64,000 nt of DNA from Nocardioides carbamazepini (GCF_024614185.1 NZ_JAHTLF010000018.1:717821-781820), one strand, 5' to 3'; numbered from the stretch's first letter, positions 50,901 to 58,404 are shown. Translations and numbers: made by a program. The notes: generated from the sequence alone by a model not told the origin.

Positions 50901-50943
50901 GGGCACGCTCCGTCGACCCGCGTCCGGGCAGCAACCTGTTCAT
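44938..50943 (-). CDS. Giant secreted DUF11-repeat protein with a C-terminal sortase domain
   Basis: A 2001-residue secreted protein. Residues 1-45 form a signal peptide (VPLVVTMVIALVTAGLGLLWPSSASA). The N-terminal 900 residues are beta-rich adhesin-like domains; six DUF11-type repeats of about 118 residues follow (LxxxKxA... D(A/T)NGNG-like calcium motifs, ExxxYTFxVxNxGNVT, TxTVTQxDVD). A Ser/Thr-rich domain and a sortase-type domain (about 1860-2001) close the protein: conserved His in IAGHVSDR and Cys in LVTCTGK. An Arg lies 10 residues after the Cys. There is no LPXTG or C-terminal membrane anchor. Sortases are normally separate, so the protein may crosslink itself or partners. The ATG at 50943 is chosen for its AGGTGGAAGG; an ATG nine codons earlier is also possible. 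Confidence 0.85.
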   Translation of the reverse strand: MNRLLPGRGSTERALARPRVPLVVTMVIALVTAGLGLLWPSSASAAGSGVLDIVITPVDLSNGATITDIEDGTHDNKVTYRVQYSCTTAACDGTQVQFSTPPVDPHGLLPAGQFILMYGSWVQPGAGGTIGGTDATGKVVDLGNLAAGTSGTFSVTYGYQASRNREIPNGSFYPEGTSVPMSATISSDSATGPKTSNSAVTWHIGTPAGPTSGLGTSNPTFDTDVQESYRIAVNPGNMRTNPGANVAGDASLIATGNYKIVYTVPAEAVIDEASDDGVIDNVNHTVTWTKGSVASPSYGARGGWGLAALSGFNSGGAATNNGLVGPADAATWGPRTVKVTFPGSNFPEADPTGCNFVKDVTSSLAVTVNYLDSARTQKTLNRDLTTKVACTNPFGGILTAKTVSNGVTTNEGDGDLGGGILAVNTPAPGEADAGNCEWRVSAGNVGNVDATVVIDEPNLDQDHIKVQRIIAYQYAGAPAGWEATVDWVDNTGATGTAQLGNAAFVDAQPGRWFVSARTTAPLPAGRILPSDNTATTMQMGYRFKVDDGAIPLTGEERTNTANVSMSYPADADGDGSPDDYTDLQGQPLPTRQVEQARSRTVRYTQPLATVTPGFVGTPVVDGGGNPMPGTEVTFSMRALTSNVWPGTSVQPQLVFLAPVGWEVVPGSASFTGAGTGVTATAPAGVTYAYRTVTIGGEQRSVAVATYPSAVALSSATNDYWPTLSVKARPTLAAVPGVQPIGAVWAGDQSGTWRDATGQGFVSGPNQFRVTALAADAGDVDADGDTTEEYAAQTTAFNLAVGASDGLSVVKELCVPDDSAADGCAWVADPTQVHEIPVAESSVKYRITLRNAGNTTLHDVVGYDVLPYVGDTGLLANPPARGSQFDLLVDSVESSSANLLLSYSASTNPARPEVNPGAAGTVNDWGAGAAGKKAIRMAVDGDLAAGATAEVVLVAAVAPGSPTNKTACNTVAADSNETLPAEPLAVCVIRAAGEPGLTLDKTAAITTDNGTPGVADEGDVITYTFTTDNTGNVPLADVSIDDPKAGLSAIMPASVATVAPGDDAEFTATYTVTQTDVDNGTAITNTATAEATDPNDGDVVSPPDSTSTNVAAATPSLLTDKEAELDDANGNGVADEGETIAYTFTVRNDGNVTVTGVSVDDPMVSGIVPASVTLAPGGSQTFTADDYVVTQTDIDNGGPIVNRASASGTGPDGGDVTSPEDTTSTDTVEPDPGLAVEKSAQLTTDEGTAGAADEGDVITYSFEVTNTGNVTMTNVAIDDVLPGLSPTSPLQVATLAPGADTTFTATYTVTQADVDAGTPVHNSAVAEGRAPDGATTTSVPDTTDTAVVAADPGLAIDKTAMLGDANANGTADKGEVIAYTFTVTNSGNVTLSGVKVTDLLAGLTAVSPVSVATLAPGADAVFTASYTTTQADVDRGGSIDNSATAAGNAPNDDPVTSDPDTTGTNLVPGAPGIVLDKKSVLDDTNGNGKADVGEEIAYTFEVENTGNVTASNVVVTDPEVSDITPASATIAPGDTVTFAADPYVVTQGDVDDGVVRNVASSAATVPGGATVTSEDVDEVDTVEAHPDLAVVKSAAITLDAATAGKADVDDVVTYTFTVTNNGGATALDVSVSDALPGLSPVSPATVASIAPGASVDFTATYTAKRSDVERGSIENTAAVTGRGPVRGGVTPPAVTLPSNEVTTATGGLGAPSITTVASDKKVAMSVGKGGVPEPARLHDMVTISGLVVGGDTVGTATLYGPVAKVSDAMCVPGKAVASVSFAPVNGTVRTPSVKVSEPGYYTWVVSTSADRRNDAASHGCGLASETTLVHRAEVGKVKIETGYAGTEGATARKVRPSKVSIPGIGMKAKLTTVGVRKGSMVIPQDVARGGWLQGSAAPGEVIGSSVIAGHVSDRADRPGAFGKLHKARKGQVIKVRAANGTVHRYRIASVHTQLRKKGFAGAEVSTTGEHQLTLVTCTGKVTYANGRYHYTKNLVVIATPIG
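45820..47960 (-). repeat. Six tandem DUF11-type coding repeats
   Basis: Six protein repeats of about 118 residues (355 bases each) lie in order from 47960 down to 45820, beginning LTLDKTAAIT, LLTDKEAELD, LAVEKSAQLT, LAIDKTAMLG, IVLDKKSVLD and LAVVKSAAIT. Three contain D(A/T)N(G/A)NG-type sequences resembling calcium-binding loops. They belong to the gene at 44938-50943. Confidence 0.9.
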
Positions 50944-51086
50944 GGCATGAGACCTTCCACCTGGGGGCATGACGGCGTGGCGAGCCGGCGTCCCCCCAGA
51001 CGGTCGTGCTCGTCGCAGGTAGAGAATCGACCCAGCGCGCCCCGGGACACGGATGAGGCGACAACCTCATCCCGCATCTCACCCCG

Positions 51087-52424
51087 TCAGGCGACGCTCG
51101 CCCGCGCCCTGTCCTCGGCGCGATGGTCCGGCACCGTCAGCCGCGCGAGGAGCGCCAGCGCGACCAGGGAGAGCGCGCTGCCGAAGGCGAAGAACGCGAA
51201 GTAGTTGCGTGACCGGTCGGCGCCGAGCAGGTCGCCGGTCCCGAGCGCCAGGAAGATCGGCCCGAGCGCCGGGACCATCGACTGCGGCAGGGTCCGGGCG
51301 ATGTTGAAGTAGCCGAGGAAGCGCCCGCTCGCGGTCGCCGGGAGCACGGTCAGCGCCACAGCGAGGTCGAGGGCGACGTACGTCCCGAGGCCGGTGCCGG
51401 CGCACAGGAGGGCGACCACGAAGGCGGTCGTGCTGGTCGACAGGGCGAGCAGCACGTTGGCGCCGAGCAGGAGCAGGATGCCGCCGGCCATGACCGGGCG
51501 GTAGCCGACCCGGCGGGCCAGGGCCCGGGAGCCGCCGACCGCCATGGTCATGCCGAGCGCGGCGCCGATCGCCGTCACCAGGGCGACCATGGACGCGGCG
51601 TCGTGGGCCTCCTGTCCCGCACGCCGGATGAGGAAGAAGACGCCGTACACGGTCAGGCAGCTGTAGGAGGCCTGCGCGAACAGCCGCTGCAGCCACAGCC
51701 ACCAGTACGGCGCCCCGGCGCCCGCCAGGGACCGGACCACGCCGCGCACCCCGGTGCCGGCCGTGGCCCGGGCGGACGCGGGCTCGACGGGCTCGACGGG
51801 GCGCGGCCGCGGCGTGAGGGTCCGCAGGTGCCGGCACGCGACGAGCGCCACCGGGACAGCGACGAGGGCGAGCAGCACGAACGCGACCCGCGGCTCGCTC
51901 AGGGCGACGCCGAGGTGCCCGGTGAGCAGCGCGTAGCCCACGAGGCCCCCGAAGCTGATCGCACCCGTCGCGGCCGCGGCGAACCAGCCGGACACCCGGG
52001 CCCGATCGGCCGGGTGCACCACGTCGGAGAGCGTCCCGTAGAGGGCCGCGAAGGCCGCGCTGTAGGACATCTGCGCGCATGCCCACACCAGGACCAGCGC
52101 CGGCAGGGTGGTCATATAGGTCGCCGTCACCACCGCCGCGCAGCCGAGGACCGTGCCGCCGACGATCCACGGGGTGCGGTTGCCGCGCCGGCGCACGGTC
52201 CGGTCGCTCAGCCAGCCCCAGACCGGGTTGAGCGACATCGCCGTCAGCGCTCCGGCCGTCTCGACCCAGCTCAACCGGGCCTCGAGCGAGATCCCGGAGT
52301 CGACCCCGCGCACCAGGAGGCTCAACCCGACCACGAGCGGGATGACGAGCGCCCCGAGGGCGCAGAACTCGGTGATGCAGAGGGCCGCGACGGTGGTGCG
52401 ACTCAGGCGCTGCTCGGTGTCCAC
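51087..52424 (-). CDS. MFS transporter
   Basis: A 445-residue major-facilitator transporter with about 12 hydrophobic helices. GWLSDRTVRRRGNRTPW between helices 2 and 3 matches the GxLsDRxGRR signature of the superfamily, and the middle loop is charged and Pro-rich (PRPRPVEPVEPAS). It resembles sugar:cation-symport-like MFS proteins. The GTG start (VDTEQRLSR) has AGGAG four bases away; ATG 52487 would add 21 residues. It may be co-regulated with the divergent LuxR gene at 52636. Substrate unknown. Confidence 0.9.
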   Translation of the reverse strand: MDTEQRLSRTTVAALCITEFCALGALVIPLVVGLSLLVRGVDSGISLEARLSWVETAGALTAMSLNPVWGWLSDRTVRRRGNRTPWIVGGTVLGCAAVVTATYMTTLPALVLVWACAQMSYSAAFAALYGTLSDVVHPADRARVSGWFAAAATGAISFGGLVGYALLTGHLGVALSEPRVAFVLLALVAVPVALVACRHLRTLTPRPRPVEPVEPASARATAGTGVRGVVRSLAGAGAPYWWLWLQRLFAQASYSCLTVYGVFFLIRRAGQEAHDAASMVALVTAIGAALGMTMAVGGSRALARRVGYRPVMAGGILLLLGANVLLALSTSTTAFVVALLCAGTGLGTYVALDLAVALTVLPATASGRFLGYFNIARTLPQSMVPALGPIFLALGTGDLLGADRSRNYFAFFAFGSALSLVALALLARLTVPDHRAEDRARASVA

Positions 52425-52635
52425 GGATCTCCTGCCCCAGACGGACGCGACAGGGTCGCTGCCGCACGCTAGCGCCCGATCGGTCATCGCGCACGAGGTT
52501 CGAGAGACTGCCCGCGGACCGGAATCGGGCACGCCGGGGACCTCCGGGAGATAGCCTTGACGCGGTCTGGGGCGGCTCAGGTCCCGGTCGCCCGCACGAC
52601 GGGAATGGACGGGGACCGGCACCCAAGGAGCACCC

Positions 52636-54486
52636 GTGCTGGACGCCGATCCCCCGGTCCGCGACGTGATCGAGATCGTCGCGGTGCTCGGACCGACCGA
52701 GATCGCCGAGCTCGACGACCTCGGCGGCCCGGACACGACGGCCGCGGCCCTGCGGGCCATCGACGACGGGCACCTCCTGCTCGCGGCCGACGACTCGGTC
52801 GTGACGCTCGCCTCGCCCGTCCGGGGCACGAGCATGCGAGACGTCCTACGCCGCGAGCGGCCGGACCGGGTCACCGCTCTGCTCGAGCGGCAGTCCGACC
52901 TCCGCCTCGACTCGGGGCGGCTGGACTGCGGTCTCACGGCCGCCCGGACGCTCGGCGACCCGACCCGGCTGGGCCGGATCATCGACCGGTGGGGCGTCGA
53001 CCTGGCCCACGGTCCTTACGCCGCAACGATGTTCGAGGTCACGGCCGAGCTCCCTGTGGAACTCGCCTCGTCCCTGCCCGGCCTGGCGTTCCGGTTCGAG
53101 GACATCGGGCGCCTGCCCATCGGCACCACCCGGGTCCGGCTGCCCCGCACGGCAGAGGAGGCCGAGGCCGAGTTCACCCGCGACGGCGACGTCCGGCTGC
53201 GCCAGGCCCTTCTGCCGCTGGTCACCCGACGGCGGCTCGGGCGCTTCGACGACGCGATGGCGATCGTCCGGGCGGCCACCCCGCTCGCGGAGGCGTGTGT
53301 GTACCCCTGGTACGGCGACAAGGGCCGGATCCTGCCCTACTGGTACCTGCAGGCCGGGATCACCGCCCAGCTGGCCGGTGACCTGGCGACCGCGCGCACC
53401 TACTTCCTCAACGCCTGGACCCACCGCGCCCGCGACCCCTACGGGTTCGTCGCGCGCGGCACCGCCGGCAAGCTCGCGCTGATGGACGCCTTCCGCGGTG
53501 ACCACGCGGCCGGCGCGGGTTGGCGGAAGGAGGCCGAGGCGGCCGGTCGGCGACCGGACCTGTGGGTCGACCGGTTCGTGGAGTCGAACCTCCCCGCGGT
53601 GCGGGCGATCGTGGCGGTCGACGGCCTCGACCCCCAGGCCGACCTCCACCTCGCCGCGACACCCCATCCCACCCAGCGGGGCGAGCAGTGGTCGATCCTC
53701 CTCTGGATCCACGTCCGCCACGCGCTGACCAGCGGCGACACCGCGCAGGCACGGCGCTGCCTCGCCGACACCCTCGCGACCCAGCGCGAGGCGCTGTCCC
53801 GCACCGGACTGGCGGCGGCCCTGGTCCCGCTGCTCCGGGCCGAGGTCCACCTCGCGATGGGACAGGCGAACCAGGCCCTGACCGAGCTCACCGGCGCACC
53901 GGACGTCGCCGGCGCGGCCCGCGTGCTCCGGGCCCGCGTCCTCCTGCTCGCCCGGGATCCGGCTGCCGCGCTGACCGTCGCGGAGACCGTCGTCCAGGAC
54001 GAGAGCACCAGTCCCCGCGCGAGGACCGAGGCCCTGGTGCTGATCACGGCTGCCCGGTCCGCGAACGACGACCGGCCGGGCGCGGTGACCGCCGCGCGCC
54101 GGGCGGCCGCGCGGGTGCTCGAGCAGGGCGCGTACCGCGCCCTGGCCACCGTCCCCCGGTCGATCCTGGACGACCTGGTCACGGACGTACCCGCCCTCGC
54201 CGAGCTGCTGGACGTCCTCGACCGGCGCGGGATCACCGAGATCTACCCGAAGTCGGTGGACCTGGTCACCGTGACGAGACGGGAGCGGGACCTCCTGGTC
54301 GACCTCGCCTCCGGCCTGTCCCTCCCCGACATCGCGAAGGCCAACTTCGTGTCGGTCAACACCACCCGCACCCACCTGGCCAGCCTGCGCCGCAAGCTCG
54401 ACGCCCGCTCCCGCGAGGAAGTCGTGCTCAAGGCCCGGCTGCTCGGCCTGCTCGCCGACGATCCGGTCACCCCAGCGAGGTTCTGA
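52636..54486 (+). CDS. Large LuxR-type regulator without an obvious ATPase
   Basis: A 616-residue regulator with a C-terminal LuxR helix-turn-helix (about residues 545-605: VTRRERDLLVDLASGLSLPDIAKANFVSVNTTRTHLASLRRKL). The rest is alpha-helical with TPR-like stretches, such as TARTYFLNAWTHRARDPYGF and DTAQARRCLADTLATQR, recalling MalT/LAL-type regulators, but I see no Walker motifs of their ATPase. GTG start at 52636 after AAGGAG. Divergent from the MFS transporter, which it may control. Ligand unknown. Confidence 0.85.
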   Translation: MLDADPPVRDVIEIVAVLGPTEIAELDDLGGPDTTAAALRAIDDGHLLLAADDSVVTLASPVRGTSMRDVLRRERPDRVTALLERQSDLRLDSGRLDCGLTAARTLGDPTRLGRIIDRWGVDLAHGPYAATMFEVTAELPVELASSLPGLAFRFEDIGRLPIGTTRVRLPRTAEEAEAEFTRDGDVRLRQALLPLVTRRRLGRFDDAMAIVRAATPLAEACVYPWYGDKGRILPYWYLQAGITAQLAGDLATARTYFLNAWTHRARDPYGFVARGTAGKLALMDAFRGDHAAGAGWRKEAEAAGRRPDLWVDRFVESNLPAVRAIVAVDGLDPQADLHLAATPHPTQRGEQWSILLWIHVRHALTSGDTAQARRCLADTLATQREALSRTGLAAALVPLLRAEVHLAMGQANQALTELTGAPDVAGAARVLRARVLLLARDPAAALTVAETVVQDESTSPRARTEALVLITAARSANDDRPGAVTAARRAAARVLEQGAYRALATVPRSILDDLVTDVPALAELLDVLDRRGITEIYPKSVDLVTVTRRERDLLVDLASGLSLPDIAKANFVSVNTTRTHLASLRRKLDARSREEVVLKARLLGLLADDPVTPARF

Positions 54487-54645
54487 GCGCGGCCGGGTGC
54501 ACGTCGGAGTCGCGGAGGAGGCGGGTATCCGGCGATCGGACGCGGGTAGGGAGGAGGGACGCCGGGTCCGGGAGGTCGACGGATCTCCGGGCCCACCGAC
54601 GTCGTACCGCCCTGGGCGAGAGGTGGAGAGCGTGGGAGGCACCCA

Positions 54646-55434
54646 GTGACCAGCCAGGACTCGATCCGGGCCGCGCTCGGAGTCGCCGCGGTGTTCGAGG
54701 CGTCGGCCGACGCCGAACGCCGGATCGGCTTCCTGGCCGGCTACCTCGAACAGTCCGGCGCGTCGGGACTCGTCCTGGGCGTCAGCGGCGGCGTCGACTC
54801 CACCGTGGCCGGACGACTGGCAAGCGTCGCCTGCGCGCGCACCGGCCGAGCGTTCACCGCGATGCGGCTGCCCTACGGCGTCCAGGGCGACGAGGCCGAC
54901 GCGGCGGCCGCCCTCGCGTTCATCGAGCCGACGGAGACGATCACGGTCGACATCAAGCCCGCCGTCGACGCGCTCCACCGGGCGACCGGCTCCGACGATG
55001 CGCCCCCGGAGGTCGCGGACTTCGTCAAGGGCAACATCAAGGCCCGACAGCGGATGGTCGCGCAGTACGCCGTCGCCGGGCGGCTCGGCGCCCTGGTGGT
55101 GGGCACGGATCACGCGGCGGAGGCGGTGATGGGCTTCTTCACCAAGTACGGCGACGGCGCGTTCGACGTAGGTCCGTTGCTCGGCCTCACCAAGTCGAGG
55201 GTGCGCGACATCGGGCGCGCACTCGGCGCGCCGTCGCACCTGGTCGACAAGGTGCCGACCGCCGACCTGGAGGAGCTGCGGCCGGCGCTCCCCGACGAGG
55301 TCGCGCACGGCGTGACGTACGCCGAGATCGACGCCTACCTGGTGGGCCGGGAGGTCAGCGAGCAGGCGCGAGGCGTCATCGAGAGCGCCTACCGCAGGAC
55401 CGCCCACAAGCGACGGCTCCCGCCCGGACCCTGA
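54646..55434 (+). CDS. nadE: Ammonia-dependent NAD synthetase
   Basis: A 262-residue NAD+ synthetase, which makes NAD from deamido-NAD, ATP and ammonia in the last step of NAD biosynthesis. The ATP-pyrophosphatase P-loop SGGVDST is at 47-53, followed by MRLPYGVQGDEADA and the characteristic GNIKARQRMVAQYAVA and VGTDHAAEAVMGFFTKYGDG motifs. The C-terminal LVDKVPTADLEEL is also family-specific. Length fits the short NH3-dependent type with no glutaminase domain. GTG start (54646). It stands alone. Confidence 0.97.
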   Translation: MTSQDSIRAALGVAAVFEASADAERRIGFLAGYLEQSGASGLVLGVSGGVDSTVAGRLASVACARTGRAFTAMRLPYGVQGDEADAAAALAFIEPTETITVDIKPAVDALHRATGSDDAPPEVADFVKGNIKARQRMVAQYAVAGRLGALVVGTDHAAEAVMGFFTKYGDGAFDVGPLLGLTKSRVRDIGRALGAPSHLVDKVPTADLEELRPALPDEVAHGVTYAEIDAYLVGREVSEQARGVIESAYRRTAHKRRLPPGP

Positions 55435-55459
55435 TCCACGGCCACGCCCGAGGCCGAGG

Positions 55460-56944
55460 TCAGCCCGCCGGAGACAGCGGGTTGACGGCCGGACCCTCGA
55501 TCACCTCGCCGTCCTCGGTGAACCGGGAGCCGTGCAACGGGCAGTCCCACGAGCCCTCGACGTCGTTCCACCGCAGCGTCCCGCCGAGGTGCGTGCAGAC
55601 GGCCCGGACGGCACGCCCGTCGGCGACGCCGACCGGGCGCGGATCACAGCCCACCCTCCCGACGTCGCCGCGGTCGGACTCCTCGGCCGGCGACACGGGA
55701 TGCGCGACGGCCCGCGCCAGGGCGGCGGTCGCGACGGCACCGGTCTCCACGTTGCGGCGTACGACGGACGCGGCGGCCGCGGGACGCGTGATCCGCCGTT
55801 CGAGCGGACGGGCCCAGGACGGACGCGAGCCGAGGATGCGCCCGGCGATCCGCAGCGCGGCGCCGACCCCGTTGGACAGCCCCCACTTGTCGTAGCCGGT
55901 CGCCACCTGCACCCGGCCGCAGCCGCGCGGGAACCCACCGACGTACGGGATGCCGTCGTGGGAGGCGTAGTCCTGAGCGGACCAGGCGTGGGTCTCGACG
56001 ATGCCCGGGAAGGTCGTCTCCGCCCACGACCGGAGCTCGTCGAGTCTCGCGAGCTCGGAGCCACCGCGACCGACGACGTGCCCGGCGCCGCCCACGAGGA
56101 GCGTCCCACCGGGTGCGTCCCGCAACGAGTACGTCGTGCTGCCGGCGCTCAGCATCATCCCCGGCAGCTCATCGGCCCCCCGGTAGGCGAGCAGGTACGA
56201 GCGGCGCGGCTCTAGCTTCGCGAAGTAGAGCCCGCGGTCGAGGATCGGCGTGCCCGTCGCCAGCACCAGATGACGGCTGCCGAAGGCGCGCCCGTCCGCC
56301 GTGCGCACCTCCGGGTCGCGACCCCACGAGACATCGACCACCCGGCTGTCCTCGGCGATGCGGCCGCCGTGCCGCTCCAGCTCGGCGGCGAGAGCCGCGA
56401 CCAGCGCCGCCGGATCCAGCTGCAGCTGGTCGGCCAGGACCACGGCACCGTGCACCTCGAACGGCACGTCGAGGCTCTCGCGCCACGTCACCGGCACCCC
56501 CAGCTCGAGAGCGGCGCGCCGCTCGGACTCGGCCCGTCCGACCTCGTCCGCGGTCGCGGCGAAGGTCACGGCGTCGCGACGCTCGTGCGTGACGCCGTGG
56601 TCCTCGCAGAACCGGGCAAGCCAGGCGACGCCCTCCCGGTTGCCCTCGACGTAGGCAGCCGCAACGGCCTGGGGGTGGTGGTTCAGCAGCCTCGACAGCT
56701 TCGTGCCCTGCAGCAGCGACACCTTCCCGGTGTTGCGGCCCGAGGCGAGGGCGCCGACCCGGGCCGCTTCGAGGAGGACCACCTGCCGGCCCGCCCTGGC
56801 CAGCAACAGCGCCGTGCACAGGCCGGAGATGCCTCCGCCGACCACGACGACGTCGCTGACGCCGCCGTCCACGTGGGGTCGGGTGGGGGCGGCGGTGCCG
56901 TCCCAGTACATCGAGCCGGTCGACCCCTGCTCGTCTGCGGACAT
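55460..56944 (-). CDS. FAD-dependent oxidoreductase with C-terminal Rieske domain
   Basis: A 494-residue flavoprotein. The N-terminus binds FAD (VVVVGGGISGLCTALLLARAG near residues 31-50; LLEAARVGALASGRNTGKVS). The middle is a DAO-type oxidase fold (GTLLVGGAGHVVGR, YVGGFPRGCGRVQVATGYDKWG). The last 50 residues hold a Rieske [2Fe-2S] site: Cys450, His452 (CTHLGG), Cys468 and His471 (CPLHGSRF). Such FAD-Rieske fusions appear in actinobacteria as putative oxidoreductases of unknown substrate. Start at 56944 follows the upstream gene by 7 bases, so they are cotranscribed. Confidence 0.93.
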   Translation of the reverse strand: MSADEQGSTGSMYWDGTAAPTRPHVDGGVSDVVVVGGGISGLCTALLLARAGRQVVLLEAARVGALASGRNTGKVSLLQGTKLSRLLNHHPQAVAAAYVEGNREGVAWLARFCEDHGVTHERRDAVTFAATADEVGRAESERRAALELGVPVTWRESLDVPFEVHGAVVLADQLQLDPAALVAALAAELERHGGRIAEDSRVVDVSWGRDPEVRTADGRAFGSRHLVLATGTPILDRGLYFAKLEPRRSYLLAYRGADELPGMMLSAGSTTYSLRDAPGGTLLVGGAGHVVGRGGSELARLDELRSWAETTFPGIVETHAWSAQDYASHDGIPYVGGFPRGCGRVQVATGYDKWGLSNGVGAALRIAGRILGSRPSWARPLERRITRPAAAASVVRRNVETGAVATAALARAVAHPVSPAEESDRGDVGRVGCDPRPVGVADGRAVRAVCTHLGGTLRWNDVEGSWDCPLHGSRFTEDGEVIEGPAVNPLSPAG

Positions 56945-56951
56945 CACGGCA

Positions 56952-57623
56952 TCAGCCCTCGACACCGGTCGCGTCGTGCGACGCCCCGACCGGCTTGCTC
57001 TCGGGGGATCCGCGCTGACGCAGGTAGATCGCCAGGACCGCCATGGATCCGACGGCGAGGAACTCGGACTGCCAGTTCTGCAGGGTTCGCGACCAGAAGT
57101 CGGCGCCCAGCACATAGTCCTTCCAGCTGAGCGGATCCTGCAGCGCGGCCAGCCGGTCCTCGTTGTGAGCCACCTGCCCGGCGATCGACTGCGCGAGCCA
57201 GGACCCGAGGAAGATCGCACCCATGACCAGCGTGAGCGACCACGAGAAGACGGTGGTGCGCCAGCCTCCGGCCGCTGCCCACCGCGGCGAGTCCTCGCCG
57301 GCGAAGCGACCGACCCGCTGCTCCTCGTCGGACTCGAGTCCGGCCTCGCCGAGGCCCTTGGACTCCGGGGACCCGCGCTGGAGCAGCCACGTGGTCGCCG
57401 TGATGTAGAGCAGGAACTGGAGGTACTCGCTCTGCCAGTTCTCCGCGACGTCGACGGCGAAGTCCGAGGACGTCAGGTAGCGACCGAGCGAGAGCGTTCC
57501 CAGACCGTCGGCGGCCTGCTCGGCGTTGAGCGCCTGCCAACCGGCGAAGGCCTGGCCGACCAGCGCGAGCACGAAGATCACACCGAAGAACAGGCCGAGG
57601 AGGTGCGGCGTGAGCCGACGCAC
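56952..57623 (-). CDS. Membrane protein with internal duplication (DUF6766-like)
   Basis: A 223-residue membrane protein with two similar halves. Each half has a membrane helix, a segment NWQSEYLQF (first) or NWQSEFLAV (second), then a helix and QRGSPESK. This is the pattern of DUF6766-like proteins. The GTG at 57623 follows GGGGAGGTGGTGAC. It is the middle gene of the leftward set lipoprotein (57710), 27-residue peptide, this protein, FAD-Rieske enzyme. The arrangement suggests a membrane-associated redox system; function not known. Confidence 0.85.
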   Translation of the reverse strand: MRRLTPHLLGLFFGVIFVLALVGQAFAGWQALNAEQAADGLGTLSLGRYLTSSDFAVDVAENWQSEYLQFLLYITATTWLLQRGSPESKGLGEAGLESDEEQRVGRFAGEDSPRWAAAGGWRTTVFSWSLTLVMGAIFLGSWLAQSIAGQVAHNEDRLAALQDPLSWKDYVLGADFWSRTLQNWQSEFLAVGSMAVLAIYLRQRGSPESKPVGASHDATGVEG

Positions 57624-57624
57624 G

Positions 57625-57708
57625 TCACCACCTCCCCAGACCGATGACGAGGAAGTACGCGAGGCCCACCACGATGACGGCGAGATAGCAGACGAACATC
57701 GCGCGCAT
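57625..57708 (-). CDS. 27-residue membrane peptide
   Basis: A tiny reading frame for MRAMFVCYLAVIVVG and onward to LGRW, one hydrophobic helix with a short basic start. It lies between the lipoprotein gene (whose stop is 1 base upstream of its ATG) and the DUF6766-like gene, and its stop is 1 base before the next start codon. Direction, spacing and coupling argue that it is translated. No family known. Confidence 0.5.
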   Translation of the reverse strand: MRAMFVCYLAVIVVGLAYFLVIGLGRW

Positions 57709-57709
57709 C

Positions 57710-58168
57710 TCAACCCACCTCGACCAGGCACTCGTGGGGCCGGTCGCCGTGGGCCGGCGCGCATCCGACGGCGGTCACCCGCCAGCCCTCCTTGAAGCGG
57801 GAGAGGAACATCGTCTCCCCCGGATGGTCGACCTGGGCCATCGCGCCGTACGTCCGGGTGACCGCCCTGCCCGAGGGCGCCGCCAGCTCCTGGTCGAGGA
57901 TCGCCTGGGCACAGGGCACGCCGTCCTGCTGCTCGAGCGAGCTGCGGGCCTCGGGTGCGAGGTCGGCGCAGGCCGTGGTGCCGTCGCCTGCCGCGAGCGC
58001 GTCGTAGAAGTGGGCCGCGCGCTCGGCTGCGGCGCTGTCCGTCGATCCGCAACCGGCAGCCAGCAGCGTCAGGGCGAGCGCCGGGACTGCGGTGAGTGCC
58101 GGTCGTCGCCTCGATCCGGTGCAAGTGAGCCGCCGGTCGCCGGCGAAGGTGCGGGTCGCGTCGATCAT
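57710..58168 (-). CDS. Putative lipoprotein
   Basis: A 152-residue secreted protein. After a basic N-terminus comes a hydrophobic stretch (ALTAVPALALTLLAAGC) with lipobox LAAGC, so the mature protein starts with lipidated Cys near residue 41. The mature part has several Cys residues (ACADLAPEA, GVPCAQAI, VGCAPAHGDRPHEC) that could form disulfides. No family recognised. Heads the leftward set with the membrane peptide, the duplicated membrane protein and the FAD-Rieske enzyme. Confidence 0.78.
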   Translation of the reverse strand: MIDATRTFAGDRRLTCTGSRRRPALTAVPALALTLLAAGCGSTDSAAAERAAHFYDALAAGDGTTACADLAPEARSSLEQQDGVPCAQAILDQELAAPSGRAVTRTYGAMAQVDHPGETMFLSRFKEGWRVTAVGCAPAHGDRPHECLVEVG

Positions 58169-58335
58169 CGGTGCCTGGTCCGTTCAGGGACGACAGGTCG
58201 AGCGGTCCGGCTTGCCAGACCGAAGGCTCGGCCCGCGTCGGGCGGAAACTGAGATGCCCCGAGGTACCCCGCTGGTCGCTCCGCAACCGGCAGCGGCCGA
58301 CGGGGATCAGGACGGAGGAGGCACCGAAATGGACG

Positions 58336-58363
58336 AGGCCCCGGATCCTTGGATCCGGGGCCT
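58336..58363 (-). terminator. Intrinsic terminator downstream of the former tRNA-Leu
   Basis: Perfect 13-bp arms, AGGCCCCGGATCC (58336-58348) and its complement (58351-58363), with a two-base centre. It lies just past the 3-prime end of the tRNA-Leu fragment on the minus strand and would have ended tRNA transcription. No good U-tract is seen. Confidence 0.65.
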
Positions 58364-58377
58364 GTCACACTTGCACA

Positions 58378-58404
58378 CGTGCGCGAGGGGGGAGTTGAAC
58401 CCCT
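58378..58404 (-). other. tRNA-Leu 3-prime fragment, likely attL of the prophage
   Basis: Read leftward, this is the T-arm and 3-prime acceptor strand of a tRNA-Leu: GGGGTTCAACTCCCC (stem, T-loop) then CTCGCGC and discriminator A. One stem pair (A-C) is off. The 5-prime part of the tRNA does not follow on the right; instead phage-type genes begin. That is the pattern of a site-specific integration into a tRNA gene, with the intact tRNA expected at the other end of the element, outside the window. Confidence 0.72.

Noticed and set aside
44980..51204. A 2074-codon open frame opposite the giant surface protein
   Set aside because: It is Arg/His/Asp-rich low-complexity sequence produced by the complementary strand of a high-GC repeat gene; no domains, and it runs over two genes.
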